From a virus, in the IMG/VR virus record IMGVR_UViG_3300042945_001831, positions 17,458 through 81,457 of that record: a stretch of DNA of 64,000 nt; one strand, written 5' to 3'. Under the pieces are notes generated by a model that saw only the letters and a list, made by a program, of their open reading frames with translations, made no database searches and was not told the DNA's origin. This document shows, piece by piece, positions 29,298 to 38,202 of this stretch (position 1 is its first letter; every line of letters begins with the position of its first letter). The position numbers and the translations under genes are program-made.

Positions 29298-29522
29298 ATG
29301 GATGATTTACTAGATATGATTGTTTCTGATGAGTCTCCTTCACAAATTTCAGACAAAATCAAAGAAATTCTTTTTACAAAAAGTGCAGAAAGAGTTGAGG
29401 CAATGAGACCTCAAGTTTCTTCTAGTCTTTTTGGTGAACAAGATGCAGAAACATATGAAGATGATGATGAAGAAGATGAGGATTATGAAGATGATGAAGA
29501 TTACACCGAGGATGAAGAATAA
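29298..29522 (+). CDS. 67: Acidic prohead core protein, gp67-like
   Basis: 74 residues: a short helical N-terminal part (DDLLDMIVSDESPSQISDKI, then KEILFTKSAERVEAMRP) and a very acidic tail from about residue 50 of almost only Asp, Glu and Tyr. This layout, the size and the place right after the portal gene match T4 gp67 (80 residues, acidic tail), an essential scaffold core component cut to peptides by gp21. Sequence similarity alone would be too weak; composition plus synteny carry the call. The stop overlaps the next start (TAATG). Confidence 0.75.
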   Translation: MDDLLDMIVSDESPSQISDKIKEILFTKSAERVEAMRPQVSSSLFGEQDAETYEDDDEEDEDYEDDEDYTEDEE

Positions 29523-30070
29523 TGACAGTACATAAAGCCGTTGGTCTTGGAAATTCTATTGCAATTACTTCTGGATCTGCAACAACTTCATCTGCACTAT
29601 CTGTTCAAACAAAAGCATTAAGAGTTGTCGCAACTGCTCCAGCTTTTATTGCAATTGGAACAAATCCAACAGCATCAACAACGGATTATTATGTTCCAAG
29701 TGGAGGAACTGCAGTTCTTGCATTAAGTCCAGCATCACAAAGAGTTATTGGAATTACAACAGGAACTGTAACTACAATCACTTTTCCCGAAGGAACTGGA
29801 TCACCATTTGAAGTTGGAGATTTTGTTTCTTTATCTTCTGTTGGGCAATCATATTATAACTTTACACACCAACCTGTAACAGCAGTTGATTCTTCAACTG
29901 GATATAGTGGTTATTATTCTACTAGAGTCAGTATTGGAACAAATACTTCAGGAATTGTAACTGCATTTTCTACTGATGCAAATTTAAGAAAATCTGTGAG
30001 AATATCAGCATATGGAGCAGGAGCAGGAGCTTTATATTATCAACAAGTTCAAATTTCTGGAGACGCATAA
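29522..30070 (+). CDS. Small beta-rich virion protein between core and protease genes
   Basis: 182 residues, Ser/Thr/Gly/Ala-rich, with LRVVATAPAFIAIGTNPTAS, then DYYVPSGGTAVLALSP (about residues 33-70), a pattern repeatedly seen in cyanophage capsid-region structural proteins. It occupies the place of T4 gene 68 but has none of the charge expected of a core protein. A decoration or capsid-associated role is therefore more likely than scaffold. It is translationally coupled to the upstream gp67-like gene and lies 2 bases before gene 21. No enzyme motif is seen. Confidence 0.6.
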   Translation: MTVHKAVGLGNSIAITSGSATTSSALSVQTKALRVVATAPAFIAIGTNPTASTTDYYVPSGGTAVLALSPASQRVIGITTGTVTTITFPEGTGSPFEVGDFVSLSSVGQSYYNFTHQPVTAVDSSTGYSGYYSTRVSIGTNTSGIVTAFSTDANLRKSVRISAYGAGAGALYYQQVQISGDA

Positions 30071-30072
30071 AA

Positions 30073-30723
30073 ATGAAACTCATCACAGAAGAAGTACAAA
30101 AAGTTGAATTTATTGTTGAAGGAAAGGGTTCTGAAAAAAAAATGTTTATTGAAGGTATTTTCCTTCAAGGTGATCTAGAAAATAGAAATAAAAGACGTTA
30201 CCCAACCCAGATTCTTGCTCGTGAAGTAAAAAGATATAATGAAGCATTTGTAGAAAAAGGTCGTGCTCTTGGAGAGTTGGGACATCCAGATGGTCCTACA
30301 GTAAATCTAGATAGAGTTTCTCACAAAATTGTTTCTCTAACTCAAGAAGGAAATAACTTTAGAGGAAAAGCACAACTTTTAGAAACACCAATGGGAAAGA
30401 TTGCAAAATCTTTAATTGGCGAAGGAGTTATGTTGGGTGTTTCTTCTCGTGGTATTGGTTCATTAACTCCAACAAATGAAGGATACTCAGTAGTTGGAGA
30501 AGATTTTATGCTTGCTACTGCTGCTGATATTGTTGCTGATCCTTCTGCTCCAGATGCTTTTGTAAACGGTATTATGGAAGGAAAAGAATGGATTTGGGAA
30601 GGAACTGTTTTGAGAGAAAAAAATGTAAGTAATATTCAAAGAAGAATAAATACATTAGTTGATCAGAAGAGATTGGATGAACAAAAACTCAATCTGTTCA
30701 ATGAATTTCTATCAAATTTATAA
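30073..30723 (+). CDS. 21: Prohead core protease gp21
   Basis: Serine protease that matures the prohead by cutting after Glu in [Leu/Ile]-x-Glu sites and removes capsid targeting sequences. The His block LGELGHPDGPTVNLDRVSHK (His about 71) and the Ser block LGVSSRGIGS (Ser 124 or 125) are those of the herpesvirus-like gp21 family. The ADIVADPSAPDAFVNGIMEG segment is also conserved. At 216 residues it is near T4 gp21 (212). It sits between the small structural gene and gene 22, as in T4. Likely substrates here are gp22, gp67-like, gp23 and the proteins at 52848 and 54044. Confidence 0.93.
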   Translation: MKLITEEVQKVEFIVEGKGSEKKMFIEGIFLQGDLENRNKRRYPTQILAREVKRYNEAFVEKGRALGELGHPDGPTVNLDRVSHKIVSLTQEGNNFRGKAQLLETPMGKIAKSLIGEGVMLGVSSRGIGSLTPTNEGYSVVGEDFMLATAADIVADPSAPDAFVNGIMEGKEWIWEGTVLREKNVSNIQRRINTLVDQKRLDEQKLNLFNEFLSNL

Positions 30724-30725
30724 TT

Positions 30726-30733
30726 TATAAATA
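30726..30733 (+). promoter_or_regulatory. T4-type late promoter
   Basis: TATAAATA, followed directly by AATA, in the 47-base gap before gene 22. It lies 37 bases upstream of the start. Confidence 0.7.
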
Positions 30734-30770
30734 AATATAGATTTAACACAGGTTTAATCGGAGAGTTCAA

Positions 30771-31940
30771 ATGTCCCGTGGTAACAATTTACAAGAAATG
30801 GAAACAGGCACTTCACAATCTCGTACTGCTGTAAATGCTAATGCAAAAGCAGGCGATCCAATGCAGAAATTAGATGCAGGAGCTGTTGCTGGTCAAACCG
30901 GCAGTTGGGAAGATCTTGGTGGTCCCACCCCAGAGAATTACAAATCAACTGATGATTCAGCAAAATTAAAAACTCCTGGAGCAACTCTTAAGCAAGTTAA
31001 GGACGTTATCAACAAAGGCGCAAAACCTGCTGAAGCAATGAAGGGAATGAAAGAAGAGGAAGAACTCGAAGATGAAGATCTTCTTTCAGAAGAAGAAGAG
31101 AAAGAAGATAGCGAAGAGGATGACGATGAAGATAAGAAAGAGAAAAAATCCAAAAAGTCAAAAGACGAAGAAGATGATGACGAAGAAGAAGATGATACTC
31201 CTATGAAAGAAGCATATGACATCGAAGAAGATGTCAATGCTCTTCTAGGTGGAGAAGATCTTTCTGAAGAATTCAAAGAAAAGGCAAAAATTATATTTGA
31301 GTCTGCAATCAATTCAAAGATCGTCGAAATTCAAGAATCACTAGAAGCACATTATGAAGCTCAATTAATTGAGCAAGTTGAAGATATGAAAGTTCAACTT
31401 GCCGAAAGAGTTGATGCATATCTCGAATATGTATCCGATGAATGGATGCAGGAAAATGAACTTTCAGTAGAAAGGGGACTCCAGGCAGAAATGACTGAAT
31501 CTTTCCTTTCTGGTCTGAAAGGACTTTTTGAAGAACATTATGTAACAATCCCTGAAGATAGATATGATGTACTTGAGAGTATGGTAGACAAACTTGATGA
31601 AATGGAGACAAAACTCAATGAGCAAATTTCAAAGAACGTTGCTCTTAATCAAAAACTAGCAGAATCAGTTGCTGATGTAATTTTCAGTGATATTTCTGAG
31701 GGACTTGCAGTTTCACAGAAAGATAAACTTGCTTCTCTAGCAGAAAGTGTTGAGTTTGAAAGTGAAGAAGACTATCGTGAGAAACTAGTAACATTGAGGG
31801 AAGCATATTTTCCCAAGAATACTGGCACTCAAAGAGATCATTCAGAAACATTAACTGAAGAAGGTTCAACTTATAATCAACCAGTTTCTGGTTTGATGGA
31901 ATCATATCTTCAGACTCTGAATAGAGTTTCAAAAAAGTGA
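30771..31940 (+). CDS. 22: Prohead core scaffold protein gp22
   Basis: Main scaffolding protein of the prohead. 389 residues: a Gly/Ser/Thr-rich N-terminal part (about 1-95), an extremely acidic and Lys-rich stretch (about 96-160, long runs of Glu/Asp with KKEKKSKKSKDEEDDDEE), then a helical C-terminal region (residues 165-345, for example AKIIFESAINSKIVEIQES and LESMVDKLDEMETKLNEQIS) typical of gp22. T4 gp22 is 269 residues; the acidic insert accounts for the excess. It is the expected substrate of gp21 and lies immediately before the capsid gene. The ribosome binding site GGAGAG (30760-30765) supports the start. Confidence 0.9.
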   Translation: MSRGNNLQEMETGTSQSRTAVNANAKAGDPMQKLDAGAVAGQTGSWEDLGGPTPENYKSTDDSAKLKTPGATLKQVKDVINKGAKPAEAMKGMKEEEELEDEDLLSEEEEKEDSEEDDDEDKKEKKSKKSKDEEDDDEEEDDTPMKEAYDIEEDVNALLGGEDLSEEFKEKAKIIFESAINSKIVEIQESLEAHYEAQLIEQVEDMKVQLAERVDAYLEYVSDEWMQENELSVERGLQAEMTESFLSGLKGLFEEHYVTIPEDRYDVLESMVDKLDEMETKLNEQISKNVALNQKLAESVADVIFSDISEGLAVSQKDKLASLAESVEFESEEDYREKLVTLREAYFPKNTGTQRDHSETLTEEGSTYNQPVSGLMESYLQTLNRVSKK

Positions 31941-31989
31941 TTTTTAAATCATAAATCAAACTAACAAATTTCCAAAAGAGGCAAAACAA

Positions 31990-33390
31990 ATGCAAATGTT
32001 CAATGCAGAACAATTGCAGGAAAAGTGGGCACCACTTCTAAACTATGAGGGTCTTGATAAAATCAAAGACTCACATCGTAGAATGGTAACTGCAGTCCTG
32101 CTAGAAAACCAAGAAAAATTCTTAAGAGAGGAGCGTGATTTCCTCTATGAAGGACCAACCAACTCAGCTGGAACTGGTGGTTTCTCAAACACTGGAACTG
32201 GTGCAGTTGCTACTGGTCCAGTTGCTGGTTTTGATCCAGTTCTTATTTCATTGATCAGACGTTCAATGCCTAACCTGGTCGCTTATGACCTCGCAGGTGT
32301 TCAGCCAATGAATGGTCCTACCGGACTTATCTTCGCAATGCGTTCACGCTACGGAACAAATAGAACAACTGGAGCTGAAGCATTCTTCAATGAAGCAGAT
32401 ACTTCATTCTCTGGAGAAAACGCAGCACAAAACCTCACAGGTTCCTTCACTGATGTCGCTGCTGGTTTTGGTACTACTTCGAACCCAGCAGGAACAAATC
32501 CAGGTCTTCTTAACCCAGTTGGAACTGCAGTAACCGCTAGCTACGCTACCGGACAAGCAATGAATACTGGCGATGCTGAATCACTCGGTGAAGCTGGTAA
32601 CATATTCAACGAAATGGCTTTCTCAATCGAGAAAGTTACCGTTACTGCAAAATCACGCGCACTGAAAGCTGAGTATTCACTAGAACTCGCTCAAGACCTC
32701 AAGGCAATTCACGGTCTAAATGCAGAAGCAGAACTTGCTAACATTCTCTCAACTGAAATCCTCGCTGAAATCAACAGAGAAGTTATTCGTACAATCTATA
32801 AGGTTGCAGAGCAAGGTGCTGCCGTTAATACTGCTACCTCTGGTATTTTTGACCTTGACGTTGACTCCAATGGTCGTTGGTCAGTTGAGAAGTTCAAAGG
32901 ACTTCTATTCCAAATTGAGCGCGATGCTAACGCAATCGCACAAAGAACTCGTAGAGGAAAGGGTAATATGATCCTCTGCTCGGCAGACGTTGCTTCGGCA
33001 CTCACCATGGCAGGTGTTCTTGATTACACCCCAGCACTTAATGCTAACCTCAACGTTGATGACACTGGTAATACCTTTGCTGGTGTTCTTCAGGGCAAGT
33101 ATCGTGTATATATTGACCCATATTCGGCAAACGTATCTGCTAACCAATACTACGTTGTTGGTTATAAGGGATCTTCACCTTATGATGCAGGTCTCTTCTA
33201 TTGCCCATATGTACCTCTCCAAATGGTACGTGCCGTTGGTCAGGACACCTTCCAGCCAAAAATTGGATTCAAGACTCGTTATGGTCTTGTTGCTAATCCA
33301 TTCGCTGAAGGAACTACTCAAGGTTCTGGTCGTCTTCTTGCTAACGCAAACCGTTACTACAGAAGAGTCCGCGTTGACAATTTAATGTGA
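31990..33390 (+). CDS. 23: Major capsid protein gp23
   Basis: Major head protein. Blocks such as LLENQEKFLREERDFLYEGP, GFDPVLISLIRRSMPNLVAY, DLAGVQPMNGPTGLIFAMRS, RALKAEYSLELAQDLKAIHG and NMILCSADVASALTMAG are gp23 hallmarks. A maturation site for gp21 is predicted after Glu54 (LYE/GPTN). Codon use is visibly more C-ending and GC-richer than in neighbouring genes, as expected for the most highly expressed late gene. GAGG (31978-31981) serves as ribosome binding site. A strong terminator follows. The length of 466 residues is near cyanophage gp23 and T4 (521). Confidence 0.97.
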   Translation: MQMFNAEQLQEKWAPLLNYEGLDKIKDSHRRMVTAVLLENQEKFLREERDFLYEGPTNSAGTGGFSNTGTGAVATGPVAGFDPVLISLIRRSMPNLVAYDLAGVQPMNGPTGLIFAMRSRYGTNRTTGAEAFFNEADTSFSGENAAQNLTGSFTDVAAGFGTTSNPAGTNPGLLNPVGTAVTASYATGQAMNTGDAESLGEAGNIFNEMAFSIEKVTVTAKSRALKAEYSLELAQDLKAIHGLNAEAELANILSTEILAEINREVIRTIYKVAEQGAAVNTATSGIFDLDVDSNGRWSVEKFKGLLFQIERDANAIAQRTRRGKGNMILCSADVASALTMAGVLDYTPALNANLNVDDTGNTFAGVLQGKYRVYIDPYSANVSANQYYVVGYKGSSPYDAGLFYCPYVPLQMVRAVGQDTFQPKIGFKTRYGLVANPFAEGTTQGSGRLLANANRYYRRVRVDNLM

Positions 33391-33412
33391 GCCATTGGTT
33401 CACACATTACTG

Positions 33413-33439
33413 GAGGGTCCTTCGGGACCCTCTTTTTTT
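33413..33439 (+). terminator. Rho-independent terminator after gp23
   Basis: Perfect 8-bp stem GAGGGTCC/GGACCCTC with a TTCG tetraloop, followed by seven T. It is placed 22 bases after the gp23 stop and closes the head gene cluster. Confidence 0.92.
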
Positions 33440-33461
33440 ATGCAAATAAATACAAATAAAA

Positions 33462-34010
33462 ATGTCACAGACACCGTTCTCAAAACAATTATCAAATAGA
33501 AATTACTTATCTCCAGCTGGGTTTAAATTTTCTATTACAAAGATTCCAAAAGCAGATTTTTTTTCTAATTCTGCAAATATTCCTGGAATCAATCTTGGAG
33601 TTGCAATGCAACCAACTTACCTAAAGGATATTCCTGTTCCTGGTGATAAAATAACTTATGATGATTTGTCTTTTAGTTTTTTTGTAGATGAAAATTTAGA
33701 AAATTATCTTGAAGTCCATAAATGGATAAGAGGGCTTGGATATCCAGAAAGTATTCAAGAATTTTCTACATTAAAAGAAAATGATCAATATTTTCCCACC
33801 AATTCAGCAAAAAATCCATATAACGAATATTCTGATGCTTCTTTGTCTATCTACAACAGCAATTTCAATATAATTGCACAAATACATTTTAAAGATGTAT
33901 TTCCTGTGAGTTTATCTCCTGTGGATTTTGATGCAAAATCAGGTGATATCAATTATGTTGAAGCAGAGGTCACTTTTAAGTATTCTATATATGATATAGT
34001 TGTTTTATGA
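33462..34010 (+). CDS. 3: Tail completion / sheath-stabiliser protein, gp3-like
   Basis: 182 residues with a tail-tube-like fold pattern: NYLSPAGFKFSITKIPKADF, then SANIPGINLGVAMQPTYLKD, IPVPGDKITYDDLSFSFFVD and ENLENYLEVHKWIRGLGYPE. This protein follows gp23 in cyanophage genomes and is annotated there as gp3, which caps the tail tube in T4 (176 residues). It also resembles gp19, since tube, gp3 and gp15 share a fold. An alternative reading is a second tube-like protein. It is separated from gp23 by a terminator and has only a weak late-promoter variant (AAATAAATA) upstream. Confidence 0.65.
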   Translation: MSQTPFSKQLSNRNYLSPAGFKFSITKIPKADFFSNSANIPGINLGVAMQPTYLKDIPVPGDKITYDDLSFSFFVDENLENYLEVHKWIRGLGYPESIQEFSTLKENDQYFPTNSAKNPYNEYSDASLSIYNSNFNIIAQIHFKDVFPVSLSPVDFDAKSGDINYVEAEVTFKYSIYDIVVL

Positions 34011-34013
34011 TTT

Positions 34014-34442
34014 ATGAACATTGATGAGATTCAATTATTATGGGAAGAAGATTCAAAAATAGATCAAGACAATCTCCACACGGAGTCATTAAAAATACCT
34101 TCACTTCACGCAAAATATTATAAAATTTACAATAATACGTTAACTCTCAAAAAATCTCAAGAAAACAAGTATAAAATTTTAAAAAAAGAAAAATGGCAAT
34201 ATTACACTGGAAAATCCGATCCTGATGTTTATATTAAAAATCCATTTGATCATAAAGTTTTAAAGCAAGATATAGACAAATATCTTGATGCTGATGAAGA
34301 ATTAATTATTTGTTTAACAAAAATTGAATATTATCAAATGATGATCAATTATTTGGAAAGTATTTTAAAAACAATATTAAACAGAACATATCAATTAAAA
34401 AATGCCATTGAATGGTCAAAATTTGTTGCAGGATATAGTTAA
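34014..34442 (+). CDS. uvsY: Recombination mediator UvsY
   Basis: Loads UvsX recombinase onto gp32-covered single-stranded DNA. 142 residues (T4 137). The arrangement matches T4 UvsY: an acidic helical N-terminus (MNIDEIQLLWEEDSKIDQDN), LHAKYYKIYNNTLTLKKSQE, then WQYYTGKSDPDVYIKNPFD (T4 LDYYSGRGDGDEFSMDRYE) and a C-terminal helix ending WSKFVAG (T4 MRAFEAG). It lies 4 bases before uvsW, the cyanophage order. This is the first gene of the recombination/replication block. Confidence 0.85.
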   Translation: MNIDEIQLLWEEDSKIDQDNLHTESLKIPSLHAKYYKIYNNTLTLKKSQENKYKILKKEKWQYYTGKSDPDVYIKNPFDHKVLKQDIDKYLDADEELIICLTKIEYYQMMINYLESILKTILNRTYQLKNAIEWSKFVAGYS

Positions 34443-34445
34443 AAT

Positions 34446-35912
34446 ATGGCCGACATTATTATTAAAAAGAAGAACGAAATTTTCCTCACATTAAAAGCAG
34501 AACCACATATATTTCAAGAATTGTCAGATCATTTTACTTTTGAAATTCCTGGTGCAAAGTTTATGCCGCAATATCGCAGCAAACATTGGGATGGTAAAAT
34601 AAGATTATTTTCTACACATAATGGTGAAATTTATGTTGGTCTTTTAGATAAAATCATTTCTTGGGCAAAAAATCATGAATACTCAATTGAGTTTGAAAAT
34701 AATAAATTTTATGGAACTCCATTTGAAGAAAATGAGATGATCTCATATGAAGGAGTTTCTGATTATATGAATAAAATTTCAAAACATAAACCAAGAGATT
34801 ATCAAATTGATGCTGTTTGTGATGCATTGAAATATAATCGCAAACTTTTAATATCCCCAACTGCTTCAGGAAAATCTTTAATGATTTATTCTGTTGTTAG
34901 GTATTATATTGAATCAAATAAAAAAATTTTACTTATTGTTCCAACAACTTCTCTCGTGGAACAAATGTATAAAGATTTTGAAGATTATGGATGGAATGCA
35001 AAAGAATATTGTCATAAAATTTATTCAGGTAAAGAAAAAACAACCGATCTTCCTGTAGTGATTACAACTTGGCAATCAATATACAAATTGGATAGAAAAT
35101 TTTTTAAAAATTTTGAAGTTGTAATCGGAGATGAAGCACATCAATTTAAATCAAAGTCATTAATCAGCATTATGACTAAGTTGGATAATGCAAAGTACAG
35201 ATTTGGATTTACTGGAACTTTAGATGGATCACAGACTCATAAATGGGTTTTGGAAGGTCTATTTGGTCCTAGTTATAAAGTAACTCAAACAAAGGATTTA
35301 ATAGATAAAGGACATTTATCAAAATTACAAATTCGTGTTCTTTTGTTAAAACATAATGAACAGCAATTTAATGATTATGAAGAAGAAATTCAATATATTA
35401 TCAATCATCAAAAAAGAAATAATTTTATTAAAAATCTTGTAAATGATTTAAAAGGAAATACATTGGTTCTTTTTAATCGTGTTGAATCTCATGGAACTCC
35501 TCTTTATGAATTAATAAATAAATCAGTAGATAAGAATCGTAGAGTATTTTACGTTCATGGTGGAATAAGCACAGAAGAAAGAGAAAAAGTAAGAGAAATT
35601 ACAGAAAAAGAAAGTAATGCAATTATTGTTGCTTCTTATGGAACATTCTCAACTGGAATCAATATTAAAAATTTGCACAATGTAGTCTTTTCTTCTCCAA
35701 GCAAATCTAGAATAAGAAATCTACAATCTATAGGCAGAGTTTTAAGGAAAGGAGATAGCAAAACAAAAGCTATTCTTTATGATATTGCCGATGATATGAC
35801 TTACAAATCAAGAAAAAATTATACATTAAATCATTTAATTGAAAGAATAAAAATTTATAATGAAGAAAAATTTAACTATGAAATTATACAAGTTAATTTT
35901 AAAGAAAAATGA
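34446..35912 (+). CDS. uvsW: DNA/RNA helicase UvsW
   Basis: Superfamily 2 helicase that resolves R-loops and recombination intermediates and helps switch origin use. 488 residues (T4 503). The N-terminal domain includes FEIPGAKFMPQYRSKHWDGK, then KPRDYQIDAV (Q motif), SPTASGKS (Walker A, about 136-143), GDEAH (DEAH box, near 229-233), FGFTGTLDG (motif III) and a C-terminal helicase domain with ASYGTFSTGINIKNLHNVVF and QSIGRVLRKG (motif VI). The stop overlaps the next start (ATGA). Confidence 0.94.
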   Translation: MADIIIKKKNEIFLTLKAEPHIFQELSDHFTFEIPGAKFMPQYRSKHWDGKIRLFSTHNGEIYVGLLDKIISWAKNHEYSIEFENNKFYGTPFEENEMISYEGVSDYMNKISKHKPRDYQIDAVCDALKYNRKLLISPTASGKSLMIYSVVRYYIESNKKILLIVPTTSLVEQMYKDFEDYGWNAKEYCHKIYSGKEKTTDLPVVITTWQSIYKLDRKFFKNFEVVIGDEAHQFKSKSLISIMTKLDNAKYRFGFTGTLDGSQTHKWVLEGLFGPSYKVTQTKDLIDKGHLSKLQIRVLLLKHNEQQFNDYEEEIQYIINHQKRNNFIKNLVNDLKGNTLVLFNRVESHGTPLYELINKSVDKNRRVFYVHGGISTEEREKVREITEKESNAIIVASYGTFSTGINIKNLHNVVFSSPSKSRIRNLQSIGRVLRKGDSKTKAILYDIADDMTYKSRKNYTLNHLIERIKIYNEEKFNYEIIQVNFKEK

Positions 35913-36298
35913 ACGAAGACTTTTACGCAGCTATAAAATTAATATCTGGTGAAGAAATATTTTCTAAAGTATGTTCTTGTGAAGAAAAAGATAAAACTAT
36001 TTTAATTCTTGATACTCCAGTAGTTATTGAAACAATTAATATTCGTCAATTGGGAGTTAATGCAGTTCGTGTTAATCCTTGGTTAAAATATGCAAATGAT
36101 TCAATTTTAGTCATTAATATGGACAGAATAATTACAATTACTGAAATAAATGATGAATCAATAATTAAAGTATATAATAAATTTTTGAGAGATAAAGATA
36201 AAAAATCTTCTATGAGTAATATTAGTCCTAATATGGGATTTTTATCATCTATTGCTGAAGCAAGAGTATCTTTGGAGAAGTTATATAAAAATAATTAA
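35909..36298 (+). CDS. Small Sm-like (LSm-type) protein
   Basis: 129 residues. The first 80 residues form a beta pattern AAIKLISGEEIFSKV, then LILDTPVVIETINIR, VNPWLKYANDSILVINMDR and IITITEIND. This resembles the Sm/LSm-like small proteins widespread in cyanophages. Two further proteins here (44621 and 44913) have the same layout, suggesting paralogues. RNA binding is inferred from the fold guess only. A charged helical tail follows (about 90-129). It is coupled to uvsW by a 4-base overlap and is the last gene before a new promoter. Confidence 0.55.
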   Translation: MNEDFYAAIKLISGEEIFSKVCSCEEKDKTILILDTPVVIETINIRQLGVNAVRVNPWLKYANDSILVINMDRIITITEINDESIIKVYNKFLRDKDKKSSMSNISPNMGFLSSIAEARVSLEKLYKNN

Positions 36299-36352
36299 AG
36301 CTATAATTGATCTTCAACCCTAACAGAGTGATTATAGGCATATTCAAACTGT

Positions 36353-36382
36353 TTGTCAACTATTTACTTGATGTGCTATAAT
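36353..36382 (+). promoter_or_regulatory. Sigma70-like early promoter upstream of gp55
   Basis: TTGTCA (36353-36358), an 18-base spacer and a perfect TATAAT (36377-36382), in a 109-base gap that otherwise holds no gene. It would drive gp55-gp47-gp46. Confidence 0.7.
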
Positions 36383-36407
36383 AAACCAAAACTAGTAAGA
36401 CTTATAA

Positions 36408-36875
36408 ATGAAAGAAAAGAAAAAAAATCCCAATTATGTTAATAATAAAGATTTTCATGATGCATTGATTACTCATAAGAGAAAAATGGATGAGTCAAAA
36501 GCTAATGGACTTCCACCGCCAAGAATTTCCAATTATCTTGGAGATTGCTTTTTGAAAATTGCTACTCATTTATCATATCGTCCTAATTTTGTAAATTATA
36601 TGTTTCGTGATGATATGATTTCTGATGGTGTGGAAAATTGTGTTCAATATATTAATAATTTTGATGTTAATCGTTCAAATCCGTTTGCTTACTTTACTCA
36701 AATTGTTTGGTATGCTTTTTTGAGGCGTATTTCTAGAGAAAAGAGACAAATGGAAATTAAAGATAAAATTATTGAACGCAGTGGATTTGAAGAGGTATTT
36801 ACTGCTGATGAAGGATACAATAGATCAAATTACAATACAATTAAAGACAATATTCAAATTAAATTAAATCAATGA
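36408..36875 (+). CDS. 55: Late transcription sigma factor gp55
   Basis: Redirects host RNA polymerase to TATAAATA late promoters together with the gp45 clamp. 155 residues (T4 185). Family blocks are FHDALITHKRKMDESKANGL, PPPRISNYLGDCFLKIATHL, FRDDMISDGVENCVQYINNF and NPFAYFTQIVWYAFLRRISR, the last resembling sigma region 2. It is the first gene after a sigma70-like promoter, in the usual cyanophage 55-47-46 order. The stop overlaps gene 47 by 4 bases. Confidence 0.93.
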   Translation: MKEKKKNPNYVNNKDFHDALITHKRKMDESKANGLPPPRISNYLGDCFLKIATHLSYRPNFVNYMFRDDMISDGVENCVQYINNFDVNRSNPFAYFTQIVWYAFLRRISREKRQMEIKDKIIERSGFEEVFTADEGYNRSNYNTIKDNIQIKLNQ

Positions 36876-37915
36876 AGATTGGATTGATTACTGATACTCA
36901 TTATAATTTTAAAAAAGCAAATAAATCTTTTCATGATTATTTTGCAAAATTTTACAATGACATATTTTTTCCTACTTTAGAAAAACATAAAATTCAAACT
37001 GTCATTCATTTGGGCGATGCTTTTGATAGTCGCAAAGGTGTTGATTATTGGGCTCTTGATTGGGCGAAAAAAAATGTTTATGATAGATTTCAAGATTTAG
37101 GAATTACTGTTTATAATATTGTAGGAAATCACGATGCTTATTATAAAAACAGTAATGAAATTAATTCTATAGATACACTTCTTCAACAATATTATAATGT
37201 AGTTAAAGTTTCCAGACCAACAGAATATATTATTGAAGGAATGAAAACAGTTCTTCTTCCTTGGATATGCGCCGATAACGAAAAAGAAACTTTTGATCTT
37301 CTTGAAAAAACAGAAGCAAAAGTTATTTTTGGTCATCTTGAATTAAATGGATTTACAGTTTATCCAGGACAATATCAACAGGATGGATTGGATAAAAAAG
37401 TATTTCAAAAGTTTGATAGAGTTTATTCGGGCCATTATCATACTCGTAGTGATGATGGTAAAATTTTTTATATTGGAAATCCATATCAAATGTTTTGGAA
37501 TGATGTAAATGATGTAAGAGGATTTCATATTTTTGATACTAATGAATATGAATTGGAAAAATTTGATAATCCGTATAATATTTTTGAAAAAATATATTAT
37601 GATGAGACGGATTATAAAAAATTTAATACTTCATATTTGACAAATAAAATGGTTAAGATAATTGTTAGAAAAAAAGAAGATCATTTGATGTTTGATAAGT
37701 TTGTAGACAGTATACTTAAAGTAAATCCATTGGAACTTAAGATATCTGAAAATATTGATGTTTTTGATGATGATGTAGATTGTTCTGATATTACCACGGA
37801 AGATACATTGAGTATTTTGGATAAATATGTTCAAGAAGCAGACTTTGATTTAAATAAAGATATGATAAAAAAACTTCTACGAGATGTATACAAAGAAGCA
37901 TTAGAAATAGAATAA
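36872..37915 (+). CDS. 47: Recombination nuclease subunit gp47 (Mre11/SbcD type)
   Basis: Metallophosphoesterase subunit of the gp46/gp47 nuclease that resects DNA ends for recombination-dependent replication and degrades host DNA. Metal-binding motifs are visible in order: GLITDTHYNF (Asp8, His10), HLGDAFDSRK (Asp49), VGNHDAYY (His87, Asp88), IFGHLELNG and SGHYHTR. The length of 347 residues matches T4 gp47 (339). Its stop shares a base with the start of the next small gene. gp46 follows after that gene. Confidence 0.95.
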   Translation: MKIGLITDTHYNFKKANKSFHDYFAKFYNDIFFPTLEKHKIQTVIHLGDAFDSRKGVDYWALDWAKKNVYDRFQDLGITVYNIVGNHDAYYKNSNEINSIDTLLQQYYNVVKVSRPTEYIIEGMKTVLLPWICADNEKETFDLLEKTEAKVIFGHLELNGFTVYPGQYQQDGLDKKVFQKFDRVYSGHYHTRSDDGKIFYIGNPYQMFWNDVNDVRGFHIFDTNEYELEKFDNPYNIFEKIYYDETDYKKFNTSYLTNKMVKIIVRKKEDHLMFDKFVDSILKVNPLELKISENIDVFDDDVDCSDITTEDTLSILDKYVQEADFDLNKDMIKKLLRDVYKEALEIE

Positions 37916-38202
37916 TGTTTATACTTACTATCAAAGAAAAGGAAAATGAAGGAGCATATGCAGTAATTGATGATGATGGCGAAAAGGCATTGTATTTTTT
38001 TGAAGAAGAAGATGATGCCGAAAGATATGCTGGTCTTTTGGAAGCAGAAGATTATCCAAAAATGGCTGTAATTGAAGTTGAAGATGAACCAGCAATAAAA
38101 ACTTGTGAGATGTATGGATATCATTATGTTATAATTACCCCAAATGAACTTGTAATACCTCCGCGAGAAAATGATTTTATTCAAGCAAATAACTTATCGT
38201 AA
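37915..38202 (+). CDS. DUF3110-like protein between gp47 and gp46
   Basis: 95 residues. The sequence MFILTIKEKENEGAYAVIDD, then ALYFFEEEDDAERYAGLLEA, EDYPKMAVIEVEDEPAI and a GYHYVIITPNELVIPP end resemble the DUF3110 family of cyanobacteria, where a FEDEDDATRYALLLEAQDFP-type block is typical. The function is unknown. It overlaps gp46 by 32 bases and gp47 by 1 base, so it is made together with the nuclease. The match to a mainly cyanobacterial family supports a cyanobacterial host or past transfer from one. The family name is from memory of the pattern, not a search. Confidence 0.65.
   Translation: MFILTIKEKENEGAYAVIDDDGEKALYFFEEEDDAERYAGLLEAEDYPKMAVIEVEDEPAIKTCEMYGYHYVIITPNELVIPPRENDFIQANNLS

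Noticed and set aside
30938-31312. Ser-rich reading frame on the - strand opposite gene 22
   Set aside because: It is the complement of the Glu/Asp-rich run of gp22 (GAA/GAT read as TTC/ATC and shifted to Ser); no ribosome binding site and no family.
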